Assembly: GCF_020564565.1 (NCBI RefSeq)
Contig: NZ_JAJCTD010000011.1
Location: forward strand, 1-46,893
Length of the DNA: 46,893 bases
Origin: Rhodobacter sp. Har01
GTDB lineage: Bacteria > Pseudomonadota > Alphaproteobacteria > Rhodobacterales > Rhodobacteraceae
Reading direction: 5' to 3'
Each line of letters begins with the position of its first letter. Positions within the stretch are counted from its first letter, which is position 1. A program made the position numbers and the translations under genes. This document shows positions 46,765-46,893 of this stretch, one piece after another. The notes beneath the pieces are model-generated. The model was not told the DNA's origin. It was given only the letters and a program-made list of their open reading frames with translations, and made no database searches.

Positions 46765-46893
46765 CTCAGGCGCATGTTCACCGGAAGAATCAGCAGTTCG
46801 GCGAACAGCGCGGTCAGCTTTGCCTGCTCTGCCAAGGTCTCCTCCAGCAGAGAGATCAGGTTCACCTGCGCGCCGACGGATCGTTCGTCTTTG

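Noticed and set aside
1..46893. CRISPR arrays, rRNA genes or insertion sequences with complete transposases
   Set aside because: None seen: no regularly spaced repeats, no rRNA sequence and no intact transposase frame.

Overview
The window (46.9 kb, GC-rich) is a chromosomal segment of an alphaproteobacterium, almost certainly Rhodobacterales (Rhodobacter/Paracoccus-like). The support is the style of the ribosomal proteins, a BztABCD/AapJQMP amino-acid ABC transporter, an ATP12-type F1 assembly chaperone, the rpmH-rnpA-yidD and yidC-MOSC-engB-argB neighbourhoods, and palindromic intergenic repeats typical of the group. Family names come from reading the translations; no database search was run.

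Layout. 1-17.9 kb is the tuf-S10-spc-alpha ribosomal supercluster, all on the + strand: tuf(3' end)-rpsJ-rplC-rplD-rplW-rplB-rpsS-rplV-rpsC-rplP, rpmC-rpsQ-rplN-rplX-rplE-rpsN-rpsH-rplF-rplR-rpsE-rpmD, rplO-secY-adk, rpsM-rpsK-rpoA-rplQ. It is broken twice by non-ribosomal genes behind strong intrinsic terminators. Break A (5.0-6.9 kb, after L16) holds a 2OG-Fe(II) oxygenase, a BrnT/BrnA toxin-antitoxin pair with its own promoter and operator, and a convergent PIN-like gene with a G-quadruplex-type leader. Break B (11.1-12.6 kb, after L30) holds a GFA-type zinc protein and an orphan ectoine synthase.

17.9-24.7 kb: a LuxR/LuxI acyl-homoserine-lactone pair directly after the alpha operon, then a DegP-like periplasmic protease, RarA, TtcA and a membrane-anchored degenerate-GGDEF/EAL protein. 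24.8-33.0 kb: yidC-MOSC-engB, an MFS exporter, a divergent SDR gene, argB, a ferredoxin-like protein and a SixA-like phosphatase. 33.0-38.3 kb (minus strand): the aapJQMP transporter with two unusually long permeases. 38.5-41.6 kb (minus strand): ATP12, RluC-type pseudouridine synthase, CrcB, YidD, RnpA and RpmH. 41.8-45.4 kb: a TVP38 membrane protein coupled to a MerA/Lpd-like flavoprotein, then an orphan histidine kinase. The window ends with tRNA-Arg(ACG), a repeat-rich spacer and the C-terminal half of a large serine recombinase, which looks like the edge of a decayed mobile element.

How the genes work together: most are translation, secretion and envelope-biogenesis genes (ribosome, SecY, YidC, YidD, EngB, RnpA, TtcA, RluC, RpoA). 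The accessory genes sit at the breaks between operons. The most original points are the two cassettes inside the ribosomal supercluster: an oxygenase next to L16, a toxin-antitoxin locus in S10, and ectoine synthase plus GFA in spc. Next come the enlarged Bzt permeases, the G-tract elements shared by both cassettes, and the tRNA/recombinase edge.
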